Assembly (NCBI GenBank): GCA_019635755.1
Contig: JAHBYW010000003.1
Coordinates: 310,001 to 374,000, forward strand
Direction: 5' to 3'
From: Rhizobiaceae bacterium
Lineage (GTDB): Bacteria; Pseudomonadota; Alphaproteobacteria; Rhizobiales; Rhizobiaceae
Length of the DNA: 64,000 bases
This document shows, in pieces, positions 26,837-35,320 of the stretch. The notes beneath the pieces are model-generated. The model did not search any database. It had not been told where the DNA came from and saw only the letters and a list, made by a program, of their open reading frames with translations. Each line of letters opens with the position of its first letter. Position 1 is the first letter of the stretch. The position numbers were made by a program, and so were the translations under genes.

Positions 26837-27337
26837 ATGCCCATTGTCTCAGCGATTCTCCAAAACCCCCTCGTCGACGGCCGCCAATCGGAGCGCGCCA
26901 TGGTCATCCGCCGCGGCGTGCAGCGGCTGTTCGCCGAACTGGGCGCGCATGTCATCCCCGAACTGTCGCTGGCGACGGGCCGGCGCGCGGACCTCGTCGC
27001 ACTGACGCGGAGCGGCGACATCTGGATCGTCGAGATCAAGTCCTCGATCGAGGACTTCCGCGTCGACCGGAAATGGCCGGAGTACCGGCTGCATTGCGAC
27101 CGGTTGTTCTTCGCGACCCATCCGGAGGTTCCCGCAGGGATTTTTCCGGAGGAGTGCGGCTTCATCCTCTCCGACGGCTACGGCGCGGAGATTCTGCGCG
27201 AGGCGCCGGAACAGCGCCTGCCGCCGGCGACCCGCAAGGCGCTGATGCTGCGTTTTGCACGCGCCGGTGCCGCGCGCCTGCTCGCAGCCGAGATCGCCGG
27301 CGTTGCGATCCCGGCGCTGGAGAACGAAAGCGAGTGA
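26837..27337 (+). CDS. mmcB: MmcB-family putative DNA-repair nuclease
   Basis: A 166-aa protein of the MmcB family, alphaproteobacterial PD-(D/E)xK-like proteins linked to the DNA-damage response. The likely active-site order is Glu in LGAHVIPELSL, Asp in GRRADLVAL and E-x-K in IWIVEIKSS (about 68-76), followed by DFRVDRKWPEYRLHCDRLFF. The name comes from the Caulobacter protein required with mitomycin C stress. It is convergent with the kdgF-uxaC operon. No SOS box was resolved in the 85 bp upstream. Confidence 0.8.
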   Translation: MPIVSAILQNPLVDGRQSERAMVIRRGVQRLFAELGAHVIPELSLATGRRADLVALTRSGDIWIVEIKSSIEDFRVDRKWPEYRLHCDRLFFATHPEVPAGIFPEECGFILSDGYGAEILREAPEQRLPPATRKALMLRFARAGAARLLAAEIAGVAIPALENESE

Positions 27338-27358
27338 GGGCCCTGCCGCGCCGCGGCG

Positions 27359-27694
27359 CTACAGGAAATCCGCGCGGACGGGCGTGAAGCTGTCGATCAG
27401 CGTGCCGGGCTCCAGCGCCTTGACCCCGTGGACGAGGTCGGACGCGACTATGAAGCTGTCGCCCTGGCGGAGCACCTCCATGCGGCCGTCGACCGTCACC
27501 TCGAAGCTGCCGCGCGCGATGTAGCTCGCCTGGACGTGCGGATGCGAGTGCAGCGCGCCGATGGCGCCGGCCTCGAAATCGAACTCGACCACCATCAGCG
27601 CATCGGTGTGGGTCAGCACGCGGCGGCGGGCGCCCGGGCCGGTGACGACCCAGTCCTGTTCGCTCCGCCGCACGAAAGCATCACTGACAGCCAT
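27359..27694 (-). CDS. kdgF: Cupin protein, KdgF-type uronate linearisation
   Basis: A 111-aa single-domain cupin with the two metal-binding motifs: H-x-H in GALHSHPHVQASYIARG and the second motif around LVHGVKAL. Length and neighbours (kduD, kduI) identify it with KdgF, which converts unsaturated monouronates from pectin or alginate lyase action into linear ketonised forms feeding KduI. It is the last gene of the eight-gene hexuronate operon, 9 bp after kduD. The assignment leans on context as well as on the cupin motifs. Confidence 0.85.
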   Translation of the reverse strand: MAVSDAFVRRSEQDWVVTGPGARRRVLTHTDALMVVEFDFEAGAIGALHSHPHVQASYIARGSFEVTVDGRMEVLRQGDSFIVASDLVHGVKALEPGTLIDSFTPVRADFL

Positions 27695-27703
27695 CGCTTG
27701 CCC

Positions 27704-28462
27704 CTACCGCGCCAGCCAGCCGCCGTCGACCGGGAAGATCGCGCCGTGGACGTAGTTGGCAGCGTCGCTCGCCAGGAAGACGGCCGTGCCGCCGATGTCC
27801 TCGGGCTTGCCCCAATGGCCGGCCGGAATGCGCTGCAGGATCTGGTCGAAGCGGTTCTTGTCGGCGCGCAGCACTTTCGTGTTGTTTGTCTCGATGTAAC
27901 CCGGCGCGATGGCGTTCACGTTGATGCCTCTCGCCGCCCATTCGTTGGCGAGGATGCGGGTCAGGCCGGCCATGCCGCTCTTCGCAACCGTGTAGGACAG
28001 GATGCGGATACCGCCCTGGAAGGACAGCATCGACGCGATGTTGATGATCTTCGCCTTGCGCTGCTCGGCGAAAGCCCGCTTCGCCAGCGCCTGAGACAGC
28101 GTGAAGACGCTCTTGATGTTGACGTCCATGACGTCGTCCCAGTCCTCCTCGGAGAAGTCGACGGCGTCGCCGCGGCGGATGATGCCGGCATTGTTCACGA
28201 GGATGTCGATCGGGCCGTGTTTCTCCCAGGCCTTGTCCAGCACCTTGGCGGCGGCCTTCGGCTTCGACACGTCGATCTTGATCTCGCGCATCGTGCCGCC
28301 AAGCGTTGCGATCGCCGCGCCGGTATCGTCCATGGAGGAGCGGCCGGCGGCCAGAACCTCCGCGCCAGCGCGCGCCAGTGCGACGGCGATGCCCTGGCCG
28401 ATGCCGGTGTTGGCGCCGGTCACCAGCGCGCGGCGGCCGTCGAGGCGAAACGGATCGCTCAT
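27704..28462 (-). CDS. kduD: 2-dehydro-3-deoxy-D-gluconate 5-dehydrogenase
   Basis: A 252-aa SDR that reduces 5-keto-4-deoxyuronate-derived 2,5-diketo-3-deoxygluconate to KDG. The start MSDPFRLDGR overlaps the kduI stop by four bases (ATGA). The cofactor site is VTGANTGIGQGIA, with NNAGIIRRGDAVDF, IINIASMLSFQGGIR and catalytic YTVAKSG. The block IAPGYIETNNTKVLRAD and the ending AIFPVDGGWLAR are characteristic of KduD. KDG kinase and aldolase genes are not in this window. Confidence 0.93.
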   Translation of the reverse strand: MSDPFRLDGRRALVTGANTGIGQGIAVALARAGAEVLAAGRSSMDDTGAAIATLGGTMREIKIDVSKPKAAAKVLDKAWEKHGPIDILVNNAGIIRRGDAVDFSEEDWDDVMDVNIKSVFTLSQALAKRAFAEQRKAKIINIASMLSFQGGIRILSYTVAKSGMAGLTRILANEWAARGINVNAIAPGYIETNNTKVLRADKNRFDQILQRIPAGHWGKPEDIGGTAVFLASDAANYVHGAIFPVDGGWLAR

Positions 28463-29310
28463 CGCAGGTCTCCGATCTCCACCTTGTCGACGTCGGTGTA
28501 GTCGACATTGTCGCCGGCCATCGCCCAGACGAAGGCGTAGTTGGACGTGCCCGCGCCCGAATGGATCGACCAGGGGGGCGACAGCACCGCCTCCTCGGAC
28601 TTCATGACGATGTGGCGCGTTTCGTCCGGCTCGCCGAGGAAGTGGAAGACCCGCTGGTCCGCGGCGAGGTCGAAATAGAGATAGACCTCCATGCGGCGGT
28701 CGTGGACGTGGCAGGGCATGGTGTTCCACACCGAGCCGGGCGCGAGCTGCGTCATCCCGACGACGAGTTGGCAGGTCCTGGCGCCCTCGGGGTGGATGAA
28801 CTGGAAGATGGAGCGTTCGTTCGACGTCGCCTGCGATCCGAGGTCGAGGCGCTTGGCGTCGCCGATGCGGATGACCTTGGTCGGATGGCTCGCGTGCGCA
28901 GGTGCGGAGAGCAGATAGAACTTCGCGGGCTTGCCTGAGTCGTCGGAAGCGAAGGCCACGCTTTTCGTGCCCATGCCGACATAGATCATGTCGCGCGGGC
29001 CGATCGAATGGGTCATCCCGTCGACCGTGACATTGCCGGGCGCGCCGACATTGACGGCAATCAGCTCGCGGCGGTCCAGGAAATTCGCCGTGCCCGTCGG
29101 CTTGATCGCTTCCAGCGGCAAGGCAGCGCCGGCCGGCATGGCGCCGCCGACGATCATGCGGTCGTAATGCGTGTAGGTGAGGCAGACGCGGCCTGCCCGG
29201 AACAGCTCGCCGAGATGGAAGTTGTGACGCAGCTCGTCGGTGCCCATCGCCGCGGCGGCGTTGGGATCGATCGCGAAGCGCGATGTGTAGTCGGTCTGTC
29301 CTGGCATCAT
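28459..29310 (-). CDS. kduI: 5-dehydro-4-deoxy-D-glucuronate isomerase
   Basis: A 283-aa bicupin isomerase converting 5-keto-4-deoxyuronate to 2,5-diketo-3-deoxygluconate in pectin breakdown. The sequence has the family blocks MGTDELRHNFHLGELF, YTHYDRMIVGGAMP and, in the metal-binding C-terminal half, WNTMPCHVHDRRMEVYLYFD and PWSIHSGAGTSNYAFVWAM. Length is standard. It overlaps both neighbours by four bases (GntR gene upstream, kduD downstream), so the three are translationally coupled. Confidence 0.96.
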   Translation of the reverse strand: MMPGQTDYTSRFAIDPNAAAAMGTDELRHNFHLGELFRAGRVCLTYTHYDRMIVGGAMPAGAALPLEAIKPTGTANFLDRRELIAVNVGAPGNVTVDGMTHSIGPRDMIYVGMGTKSVAFASDDSGKPAKFYLLSAPAHASHPTKVIRIGDAKRLDLGSQATSNERSIFQFIHPEGARTCQLVVGMTQLAPGSVWNTMPCHVHDRRMEVYLYFDLAADQRVFHFLGEPDETRHIVMKSEEAVLSPPWSIHSGAGTSNYAFVWAMAGDNVDYTDVDKVEIGDLR

Positions 29311-30104
29311 TTGGCTCCGGCGCGGTCGGCGGAGGCGCGGACCTGGCCCATCATGGAAAGGTATTCCTCGTAACGGCCGTCGAGCCGCTCGCGATAGCGC
29401 TGCTGACTGGCGGACAGGTGCGCCCGCATCCCCGCGCGCGCGCCGTCGGCGTCACCCGTGGTGATGGCCAGCATAATGCGGTGGTGCTCGCGTTGCAGGC
29501 CCTGCTGGTATTCGCGAGTCAGCACGCTGTCGGTTCCCCAGGGCGACGTCACGTCGCAGGGGATCGTCCGGGTGCCCAGGGCGTCGAGCACCTCGACGTA
29601 GAAGGGATTGTTGGTGGCGACGGCGATGGCGCGGTGGAAGGCGAAGTCGGTCTTGCCCGTGGGCTGCCCAATACCGAGCAGCCGCTCGAACTCGAAGAAG
29701 GCCTCCTGGATCTTGGCTTCTTGCGCGCTGTTGCGGCGTGTGGCCGCGAGACCGGCGCTCTCGATCTCGATGCCCATGCGCACCTCCAGCACGTTCAGCG
29801 CGTTGGAGATGCTGGTGCCGCTTTCGGCGCCGAGCGCGATGAAGGCCTGTGTCGGCTGCTCCATGACGAACACGCCGGCACCCTGCCGCGACTGGACGAG
29901 CCCGTCTGCGGCGAGTTTGGCGATGGCCTCGCGGATCACGGTGCGAGAGACGCCGAAGGTCTCGGTGAGCTGGCTCTCCGTCGGCAGCTTCTGGCCGGGC
30001 GAGAGGTCGCCGCTGACGACCTGATGGCGCAGCGCCGACACGATAGGCTCGGAGAGTTTCGGTTTGCGGTCCATGCGGAGCGTTTCGGCGGTTCCAGTGG
30101 CCAT
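29307..30104 (-). CDS. GntR/FadR-family transcriptional regulator
   Basis: A 265-aa regulator starting MATGTAETLRMDRK (AGGA before the ATG). The winged helix-turn-helix lies at about 20-85 (LSPGQKLPTESQLTETFGVSRTVIREAI) and an FCD ligand-binding domain at about 110-240, with acidic and His residues (FHRAIAVATNNPFY, EHHRIM) as in UxuR/ExuR relatives. It is embedded in the hexuronate operon, 7 bp after the TRAP permease gene, and probably controls the operon through the inverted repeat upstream of uxaC, with a hexuronate or KDG-type effector. The effector is inferred. Confidence 0.9.
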   Translation of the reverse strand: MATGTAETLRMDRKPKLSEPIVSALRHQVVSGDLSPGQKLPTESQLTETFGVSRTVIREAIAKLAADGLVQSRQGAGVFVMEQPTQAFIALGAESGTSISNALNVLEVRMGIEIESAGLAATRRNSAQEAKIQEAFFEFERLLGIGQPTGKTDFAFHRAIAVATNNPFYVEVLDALGTRTIPCDVTSPWGTDSVLTREYQQGLQREHHRIMLAITTGDADGARAGMRAHLSASQQRYRERLDGRYEEYLSMMGQVRASADRAGAK

Positions 30105-30111
30105 GCGGTTC

Positions 30112-31392
30112 CTATTTGAAGACGCTCGGGAGCCAGAGAGAGAGCGCAGGGATGTAGGTAACAAGACCGAGCACGGCGATGCCGGCGGCATAGAACGGCC
30201 AGATGGATCGCATCGCTTCCCAGACGCTGATCTTTGCGACGGCGCAGGCGACGAACTGCACCGCGCCAACAGGCGGCGTGTTCAAGCCGATACCCAGGTT
30301 CAGGATCAGGATCACGCCGAAATGCACGGGATCGACGCCGTAGTGCATCGCGACTGGAAGGAAGATCGGCGTCGCGATGATGATGGTCGGTCCCATGTCC
30401 ATGAAGGTGCCGAGCAGCAGCAGGATCAGGTTGATGAGGAGGAGGATGACGATGGGGTTCTGCGAGATCGTACCCATCCACTCGATCAGCTGAGCCGGGA
30501 TCCTCATGAATGCCATCAGCCACGCGAAAGCAGCAGCCGCCCCGATGATCAGAAGCACCATCGCGGTGGTGCGGACGGCACCCAGCGTTGCCTCGACAAA
30601 GCTCGCCCAGGTCAGTTCGCGATAGACGAAGATCGTGACCAGCAGTGCGTAGAACACCGCGATGCAGGAGCTTTCGGTCGCGGTGAAAACGCCCGAGCGC
30701 ACGCCGCCGAAGATGATCCCGATGAGCAGCAGGCCAGGCAGCGAATAGAGCAGGAACTGACCGACGCGCCTCAGCCCCGGGAACGGTTCGGTCGGATAAC
30801 CCCGGCTACGCGCGACGAAATAGGCCGTGACCATCAGGGATGCCGCGAACAGCAGGCCCGGGATGATGCCCGCGGTGAACAGATCAGCGATGGAGATCTT
30901 TCCGCCCGCCGAGATGGAGTAGATGATCATGTTGTGCGAGGGCGGCAGCAGCAGCGCGATCAGCGCCGCCATCGACGTGACGTTCACGGCATAGTCGGCG
31001 CCGTAGCCGCGCGCCTTCATCTGCGGGATCATCAGGCCGCCAACGGCGGCGGCTTCCGCCACGGCCGACCCCGAGATGCCGCCGAACAACGTCGACGCGG
31101 CGATGTTCACTTGGCCGAGTCCGCCGCGCAGATGGCCAACGATGGAGCCGGCAAAGGCGACGATCCGCTGGGCGATACCGCCCCGGACCATCAGGTCGCC
31201 GGCATAGATAAAGAAGGGGATGGCGAGCAGCGTGAAGACGCTCATGCCGGAGTTCATCTGCTGAAAGATCACCAGCGGCGGAAGTCCCATGTACAGGATC
31301 GCCGCGAAGCTTGCCGCGCCGAGGCAAAAGGCGATCGGCGTGCCGATCAGCATCAGTACGGTGAAAACGCCAAATAGGATGAGCGCGGCCAT
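30112..31392 (-). CDS. TRAP transporter large permease (DctM subunit)
   Basis: A 426-aa inner-membrane protein with about 12 hydrophobic segments. It carries the DctM hallmarks PLVIFQQMNSGMSVFTLLAIP, GGISGSAVAEAAAVGGLMIP and LGTFMDMGPTIIIATPIF, and ends in an alternating hydrophobic helix. It transports substrate with Na+ coupling when joined with DctQ and the binding protein. It begins one base after the dctQ gene. Given uxaC and kdu genes in the same operon, galacturonate, glucuronate or unsaturated uronates are the expected substrates. Confidence 0.95.
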   Translation of the reverse strand: MAALILFGVFTVLMLIGTPIAFCLGAASFAAILYMGLPPLVIFQQMNSGMSVFTLLAIPFFIYAGDLMVRGGIAQRIVAFAGSIVGHLRGGLGQVNIAASTLFGGISGSAVAEAAAVGGLMIPQMKARGYGADYAVNVTSMAALIALLLPPSHNMIIYSISAGGKISIADLFTAGIIPGLLFAASLMVTAYFVARSRGYPTEPFPGLRRVGQFLLYSLPGLLLIGIIFGGVRSGVFTATESSCIAVFYALLVTIFVYRELTWASFVEATLGAVRTTAMVLLIIGAAAAFAWLMAFMRIPAQLIEWMGTISQNPIVILLLINLILLLLGTFMDMGPTIIIATPIFLPVAMHYGVDPVHFGVILILNLGIGLNTPPVGAVQFVACAVAKISVWEAMRSIWPFYAAGIAVLGLVTYIPALSLWLPSVFK

Positions 31393-31393
31393 G

Positions 31394-31990
31394 TCAGGCT
31401 TCCTTCACGGCGGCGGGCGCAGCCGGGTCTGTGAGGTCGGCTTCGTCATGATGGTCACGATCGACGTCGACCCCGGACCACCGCAGAACGATGCGCTCCA
31501 GCGAAAACAGCGTGATGAGGACCCCGCCAGCCGTCAGCGGCAGATACCGAAACGAACCGGAGATGCCGAGGGAAGGCATGACTTCGTTCCACTGCAGGCG
31601 CATCAGCACGATGCCATAGTAGATCATCCCGATGGCGAACGAGAGGACGACCAGGTCGGAGATGGTCCGCAGGATTTTCTTGCTACCGGACGGCAGGACA
31701 TACAGAAGAACGTCAAAACCCAGATGGAAATTCTCGCGCACTCCCACCGCCGCGCCGAGAAAGATGAACCAGCTCATGATCATGATGGAGCTCAGCTCGG
31801 TCCATGCCTGGCCCCAATTGAGCACGTAGCGCATGAAGACCTGCCAGAAGACGATGACGGACATCGCGACCAGGCCGAAGCCGGCCAGATAGAGCGATGC
31901 GGTCGAGAGCCTCGACAGAATGCGTGCCGTCGCAGCCAGCATGGGGCGACTGTCGAGTTCGGGCGGGTCGGTCATGACTTGGGCGGACAT
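31394..31990 (-). CDS. TRAP transporter small permease (DctQ subunit)
   Basis: A 198-aa protein with four predicted membrane helices (LYLAGFGLVAMSVIVFWQVF, TELSSIMIMSWFIFLGAAVG, ISDLVVLSFAIGMIYYGIVL, YLPLTAGGVLITLFSLERIV). The conserved DctQ features R-Y in VFMRYVLNWGQAWTEL and VGVRENFHLGFD are present. ATG at 31990 follows GGAGGAGCCG and is preferred over the earlier frame start at 32020. The C-terminal tail is acidic (DVDRDHHDEADLTD). Confidence 0.92.
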   Translation of the reverse strand: MSAQVMTDPPELDSRPMLAATARILSRLSTASLYLAGFGLVAMSVIVFWQVFMRYVLNWGQAWTELSSIMIMSWFIFLGAAVGVRENFHLGFDVLLYVLPSGSKKILRTISDLVVLSFAIGMIYYGIVLMRLQWNEVMPSLGISGSFRYLPLTAGGVLITLFSLERIVLRWSGVDVDRDHHDEADLTDPAAPAAVKEA

Positions 31991-32063
31991 CGGCTCCTCC
32001 GTCCGAGGCGTCGGCAGCAAGAGATCGCCGGCCGGCGGCCGGCGATCGTCTCGCGTTCTGCGG

Positions 32064-33041
32064 TTACTTCACGGCCTGGATGCGGGCCACGAAGTCCTTC
32101 AGCTCAGGCGTGTTCACGTACTTCTCGTAGACGGGCTTCATCGCGTCGATGAAGGGCTGCTTCTCCGGCGTCGTGATCAGCGAGCCCGCGTCCTCGACGA
32201 TCTTGCGCGAGGCAGCGACACGGGCGTCCCACAGCTCCCACTGCTTCTCCATCGACTCCTTGCCGGCCGCCTTGAAGATCGCCTGGTCCTCAGGCGTCAG
32301 CTTGTCCCACGCGACCTTCGACATGACGAAGACTTCCGGCACGATCGTGTGCTCGTCGAGCGCGTAGTGCTTGGCGACCTCGAAGTGCTTGGCCGACTCG
32401 TAGGATGGGAAGTTGTTCTCGGCGCCGTCGATGACGCCGGTCTCGATCGCCGAGTAGACCTCGCCGTACGGCATCGGTGTGGCCGTTGCGCCGAGCGCGG
32501 CGACCATGTCGACGAAGACGTCCGACTGGATGACGCGGTACTTCTGTCCGGCGAGGTCCGCCAGGCCGTTGATCGGCTTCTTGGAGTTGTAGAAGGAGCG
32601 AGCGCCGCCATCATAGAAGGCGATGACCACCACGCCATGCTCCGGGAAGCCCGCCGCGACCTCGTCGCCGATCTCGCCGGCCATCACCTTGCGCGCATGA
32701 TCCGGCGAGGTGAAGAGGTAGGGCAGCGACGGGATCTTGGTCAGCGGCACGAGGCTGTTCCACGGCGCCATGGAGACGCGGTTCAGGTCGATGACGCCCG
32801 AACGGACCTGCTCGATCGTGTCGGCTTCCTGGCCGAGCTGTGCGCCGAAATAGACCTCGACCTTGTAGCGGCCCTGCGTGCGCTCCTCGACCAGCTGGCC
32901 GAAATACTTCACCGCCTCGACGGTGGGGTACCCGTCCGGATGCGTGTCGGACGAGCGAAGGACGGTCTGCGCGCCGGCGGCCGTCGCCAGAAGCGACGTG
33001 GCGAGCGCGATCGATGCTCCCAGTTTCGAAATATGCAGCAT
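32064..33041 (-). CDS. TRAP transporter substrate-binding protein (DctP family)
   Basis: A 325-aa periplasmic receptor. The signal peptide MLHISKLGASIALATSLLATAAGAQ precedes the mature start VLRSSDTHPDG. DctP hallmarks include GLADLAGQKYRV (with the substrate carboxylate-binding Arg), SAIETGVIDGAENNFPSYES and the C-terminal helix. It is the second gene of the operon, 52 bp after uxaC, and should bind the hexuronate delivered to DctQM. Whether saturated or delta-4,5-unsaturated uronates are preferred cannot be read. Confidence 0.93.
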   Translation of the reverse strand: MLHISKLGASIALATSLLATAAGAQTVLRSSDTHPDGYPTVEAVKYFGQLVEERTQGRYKVEVYFGAQLGQEADTIEQVRSGVIDLNRVSMAPWNSLVPLTKIPSLPYLFTSPDHARKVMAGEIGDEVAAGFPEHGVVVIAFYDGGARSFYNSKKPINGLADLAGQKYRVIQSDVFVDMVAALGATATPMPYGEVYSAIETGVIDGAENNFPSYESAKHFEVAKHYALDEHTIVPEVFVMSKVAWDKLTPEDQAIFKAAGKESMEKQWELWDARVAASRKIVEDAGSLITTPEKQPFIDAMKPVYEKYVNTPELKDFVARIQAVK

Positions 33042-33093
33042 GCTCTACTCCTCCCTTTGGGTTTGGGCCTGTGCGTTTGGGTCCGAGAACCCG

Positions 33094-34500
33094 TCAGAGC
33101 CGATACGCCTTTTTCGCCAGCGTATGGGCAAGTTCAGTTGCAAGCTCGAAGGCTTCGTCCTCGCGAAGCTGGCCTTCGCGGACCAGCCCGGCAAGGAATG
33201 CCGCGTCGACCCGGCGCGCCACGTCGTGGCGGGCCGGGATCGACGGGAATGCGCGCGTGTCGTCGTTGAAGCCGACGGTGTTGTAGAAACCGGCGGTCTC
33301 CGTGGTCAGGTCGCGGAAGCGGCGCATGCCGGCCGGACTGTCGAAGAACCACCAGGCCGGGCCGAGCTTCAACGCCGGATAGACGCCGGCGAGCGGCGCC
33401 AGCTCGCGCGAATAGGCCGTCTCGTCCAGCGTGAAGACGATGATGGTGAGCGCGGGCTCCATGCCGACGGCGTCGAGCAGCGGTTTCAGCGCGGCTACAT
33501 AGTCGGTGCGGGTCGGGATGTCGAAGCCCTTGTCGCGTCCGTAGCCGGCATGGACGACCGACGAATGGTTGCGCCAGGAGCCGGGATGAATCTGGAGGAC
33601 CAGACCATCGTCCAGACTCATCTTCGCCATCTCCGTCAGCATCTGCGCGCGGAACAGGCGCGCATCGTCGGCGCCGACCTTCTTCCGGCGGACGCGGGCG
33701 AACAGCGCCGCGGCCTCCTTGGGCGACAGGTTCGCCGTGTCGGCGGTGGCGTGGCCGTGATCGCTGGCGGTGGCGCCGTGCTTCTTGAAGAAGGCGCGGC
33801 GTTTCCTGTGCGCGTCGAGATAGCCCCGCCAGGTGCCTGTATCGCAACCCGTCAGCTCGCCGAACGTGTCTAGGTTCTCGCGAAAGCCCTCGAATTCAGG
33901 ATCGACAACGGAGTCCGGCCGGTAGGTCGTGACCACGCGGCCCTTCCAACCGGATTTTGCGATCTTCCTGTGCCATTTGAGGTCGTCGAGAGCACCCTCG
34001 GTGGTGGCGATAACCTCGATATTGAAGCGCTCGAACAGCGCACGGGGACGATAGGCCTCGGTCGCCAGAAGCTCGGCGATCCGGTCGTAGTACATGTCGG
34101 CGGTTTCAGGCGACAACGGCACGTCGAAGCCGAACAGCGTCTCGAAGGTATGGTCGAGCCAGAGTCGCGTCGGCGTGCCGCGGAACAGGCGATAGTTCTC
34201 CGCGAACAGCTTCCAGATCTTGCGTCCGTCCGTCTCCACCGGCTTGCCGTCACGACGGGCGATCCCCAGGCGGTCCAGCGAGATGCCCTGGCTGACCAGC
34301 ATGCGGAAAATGTAGTGGTCGGGAACGACGAGAAGCTGGGCAGGATCGGGAAAATTCCTGTCCTCGGCGAACCAACGGGGATCGGTATGGCCGTGCGGGC
34401 TGACGATCGGGAGCGCGCGGGTGGTCGCATAGAGCGCGCGCGCCAGCGAACGCGCCGACGGCTCAAGCGGGAACAGACGATCGTCGTCCAGAAGCGCCAC
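33094..34500 (-). CDS. uxaC: Glucuronate (uronate) isomerase
   Basis: A 468-aa metal-dependent amidohydrolase-fold isomerase converting D-glucuronate to D-fructuronate or D-galacturonate to D-tagaturonate. The N-terminal metal motif is IVSPHGHTDPRWFAED. Other family blocks are DHYIFRMLVSQGI, TTEGALDDLKWHRK, LQIHPGSWRNH and the C-terminal FNDDTRAFPSIPARHDVARR. Length is normal. It is the first gene of the operon, with promoter and operator at 34535-34585. The downstream oxidoreductases of the Ashwell pathway (uxaB/uxuB) are not in the window. Confidence 0.96.
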   Translation of the reverse strand: MALLDDDRLFPLEPSARSLARALYATTRALPIVSPHGHTDPRWFAEDRNFPDPAQLLVVPDHYIFRMLVSQGISLDRLGIARRDGKPVETDGRKIWKLFAENYRLFRGTPTRLWLDHTFETLFGFDVPLSPETADMYYDRIAELLATEAYRPRALFERFNIEVIATTEGALDDLKWHRKIAKSGWKGRVVTTYRPDSVVDPEFEGFRENLDTFGELTGCDTGTWRGYLDAHRKRRAFFKKHGATASDHGHATADTANLSPKEAAALFARVRRKKVGADDARLFRAQMLTEMAKMSLDDGLVLQIHPGSWRNHSSVVHAGYGRDKGFDIPTRTDYVAALKPLLDAVGMEPALTIIVFTLDETAYSRELAPLAGVYPALKLGPAWWFFDSPAGMRRFRDLTTETAGFYNTVGFNDDTRAFPSIPARHDVARRVDAAFLAGLVREGQLREDEAFELATELAHTLAKKAYRL

Positions 34501-34534
34501 GCCCCGTTCCTCCTCCGGTTCAGGCGAGGGGGAC

Positions 34535-34585
34535 TCTTATTGGCGTGCCCGACAAGGTGTCAATACAACCTTTGTCGATTTGTAT
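34535..34585 (-). promoter_or_regulatory. Promoter and probable GntR operator of the uxaC-kdgF operon
   Basis: On the minus strand a perfect -35 TTGACA (34558-34563) is followed after 16 bases by AATAAG (34536-34541), a plausible -10, 36 bases before the uxaC ATG. The inverted repeat ATACAA-N11-TTGTAT (34563-34568 and 34580-34585) abuts the -35, so a bound repressor would block polymerase. FadR-type GntR proteins bind such short inverted repeats; the operon encodes one. Confidence 0.65.
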
Positions 34586-34591
34586 GATGAG

Positions 34592-35032
34592 TTAGCCGGA
34601 GGCCTTCTTCCGGCCGTAGAGTTCCAGGCGGTGGTGGACGATATCGTAGCCCAGAGCCTGCGCGATCTCGGCCTGCAGGGCCTCGATCCGATCCGATTTG
34701 AACTCGATGACGTCGCCCGTGTCGAGGTCTATGAGATGATCGTGATGCTCGCCGGCGGCATTCTCGAAGCGCGCGGGACCGCTGCCGAAGGCGTGGCGGT
34801 GGATGGCGCCGAACCCTTCCAGCAGCTTCATCGTGCGGTAGACCGTGGAAAGGGAGATGCTCTTGTCCACCTGCACCGCGCGGCGGAAGATCTCCATCGC
34901 GTCGGGGTGGTCGTCGGTTTCCGTCAGGATGTCGATGATGACGCGGCGCGGCCGCGTCACGCGGATGCCTGCCTTGCTCAGTTCTTTCACGTAGTCCGGC
35001 TTGCCGGCCGGGACTTTCTGTCGCTTCGCCAT
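34592..35032 (-). CDS. Fur-family metalloregulator (Fur/Mur-like)
   Basis: A 146-aa Fur-family repressor. The winged helix lies at about 15-85 ([37 protein letters not shown]). The dimerisation domain carries the metal-binding block [17 protein letters not shown] and ends [16 protein letters not shown]. It has no CxxC pairs, so the structural Cys-zinc site of Escherichia coli Fur is absent, as in the Fur/Mur group of rhizobia. The sequence is closer to Fur/Mur than to Irr, which has a different C-terminal half. The 3' end abuts the uxaC promoter region. A palindrome upstream suggests autoregulation. The metal sensed cannot be settled from sequence. Confidence 0.9.
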   Translation of the reverse strand: MAKRQKVPAGKPDYVKELSKAGIRVTRPRRVIIDILTETDDHPDAMEIFRRAVQVDKSISLSTVYRTMKLLEGFGAIHRHAFGSGPARFENAAGEHHDHLIDLDTGDVIEFKSDRIEALQAEIAQALGYDIVHHRLELYGRKKASG

Positions 35033-35047
35033 GCCGGAACCATGGAT

Positions 35048-35075
35048 CAGTTGACAATCATTTGCAAATCAACTG
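35048..35075. promoter_or_regulatory. Palindrome upstream of the Fur-family gene, candidate autoregulatory operator
   Basis: Outer arms CAGTTGA (35048-35054) and TCAACTG (35069-35075) enclose the perfect palindrome ATTTGCAAAT (35060-35069), 16 to 43 bases upstream of the Fur-family ATG. It is AT-rich in a GC-rich setting. Fur/Mur-family sites in rhizobia are of this TTTGCAAA-like kind, but no exact consensus match is claimed. Confidence 0.5.
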
Positions 35076-35132
35076 CGTCCTTCGAGGCTCGCTTACGGCG
35101 GCTTTGCCGTCGCACTCGCGCCTCAGAATGAG
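35074..35132 (+). repeat. Intergenic repeat element, copy 1
   Basis: A 59-bp element beginning TGCGTCCTTCGAGGCTCGCT and ending CTCAGAATGAG. It is an internal imperfect hairpin (GGCGGC / GCCG). The inverted copy at 35264-35320 matches 35 of the first 36 bases and resembles it to the end. CTTCGAGGCTCGC-like repeats are common intergenic elements in rhizobia. Confidence 0.7.
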
Positions 35133-35263
35133 GGAGGGTAGCGCCTATGTCGTTCGAGCAATCGCGCCTTGCAACTGGCGGTGGACGCGGGACTGTTTGC
35201 GCTCTTGATTGTCGCAGGTTCCGGCTTCATTCAGACGCGGACGTGCGATAATCACCGACCGTC

Positions 35264-35320
35264 CTCATCCTGAAACGCGAGCCGCGGCAAAGCCGCCGCA
35301 AGCGAGCCTCGAAGGACGCA
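35264..35320 (-). repeat. Intergenic repeat element, copy 2 (inverted)
   Basis: The reverse complement of copy 1 with a single mismatch in the first 36 bases and a two-base length difference. It ends 18 bases before the start codon of the FAD reductase at 35339, so it lies in that gene's 5' leader and leaves little room for a ribosome site. Confidence 0.7.
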
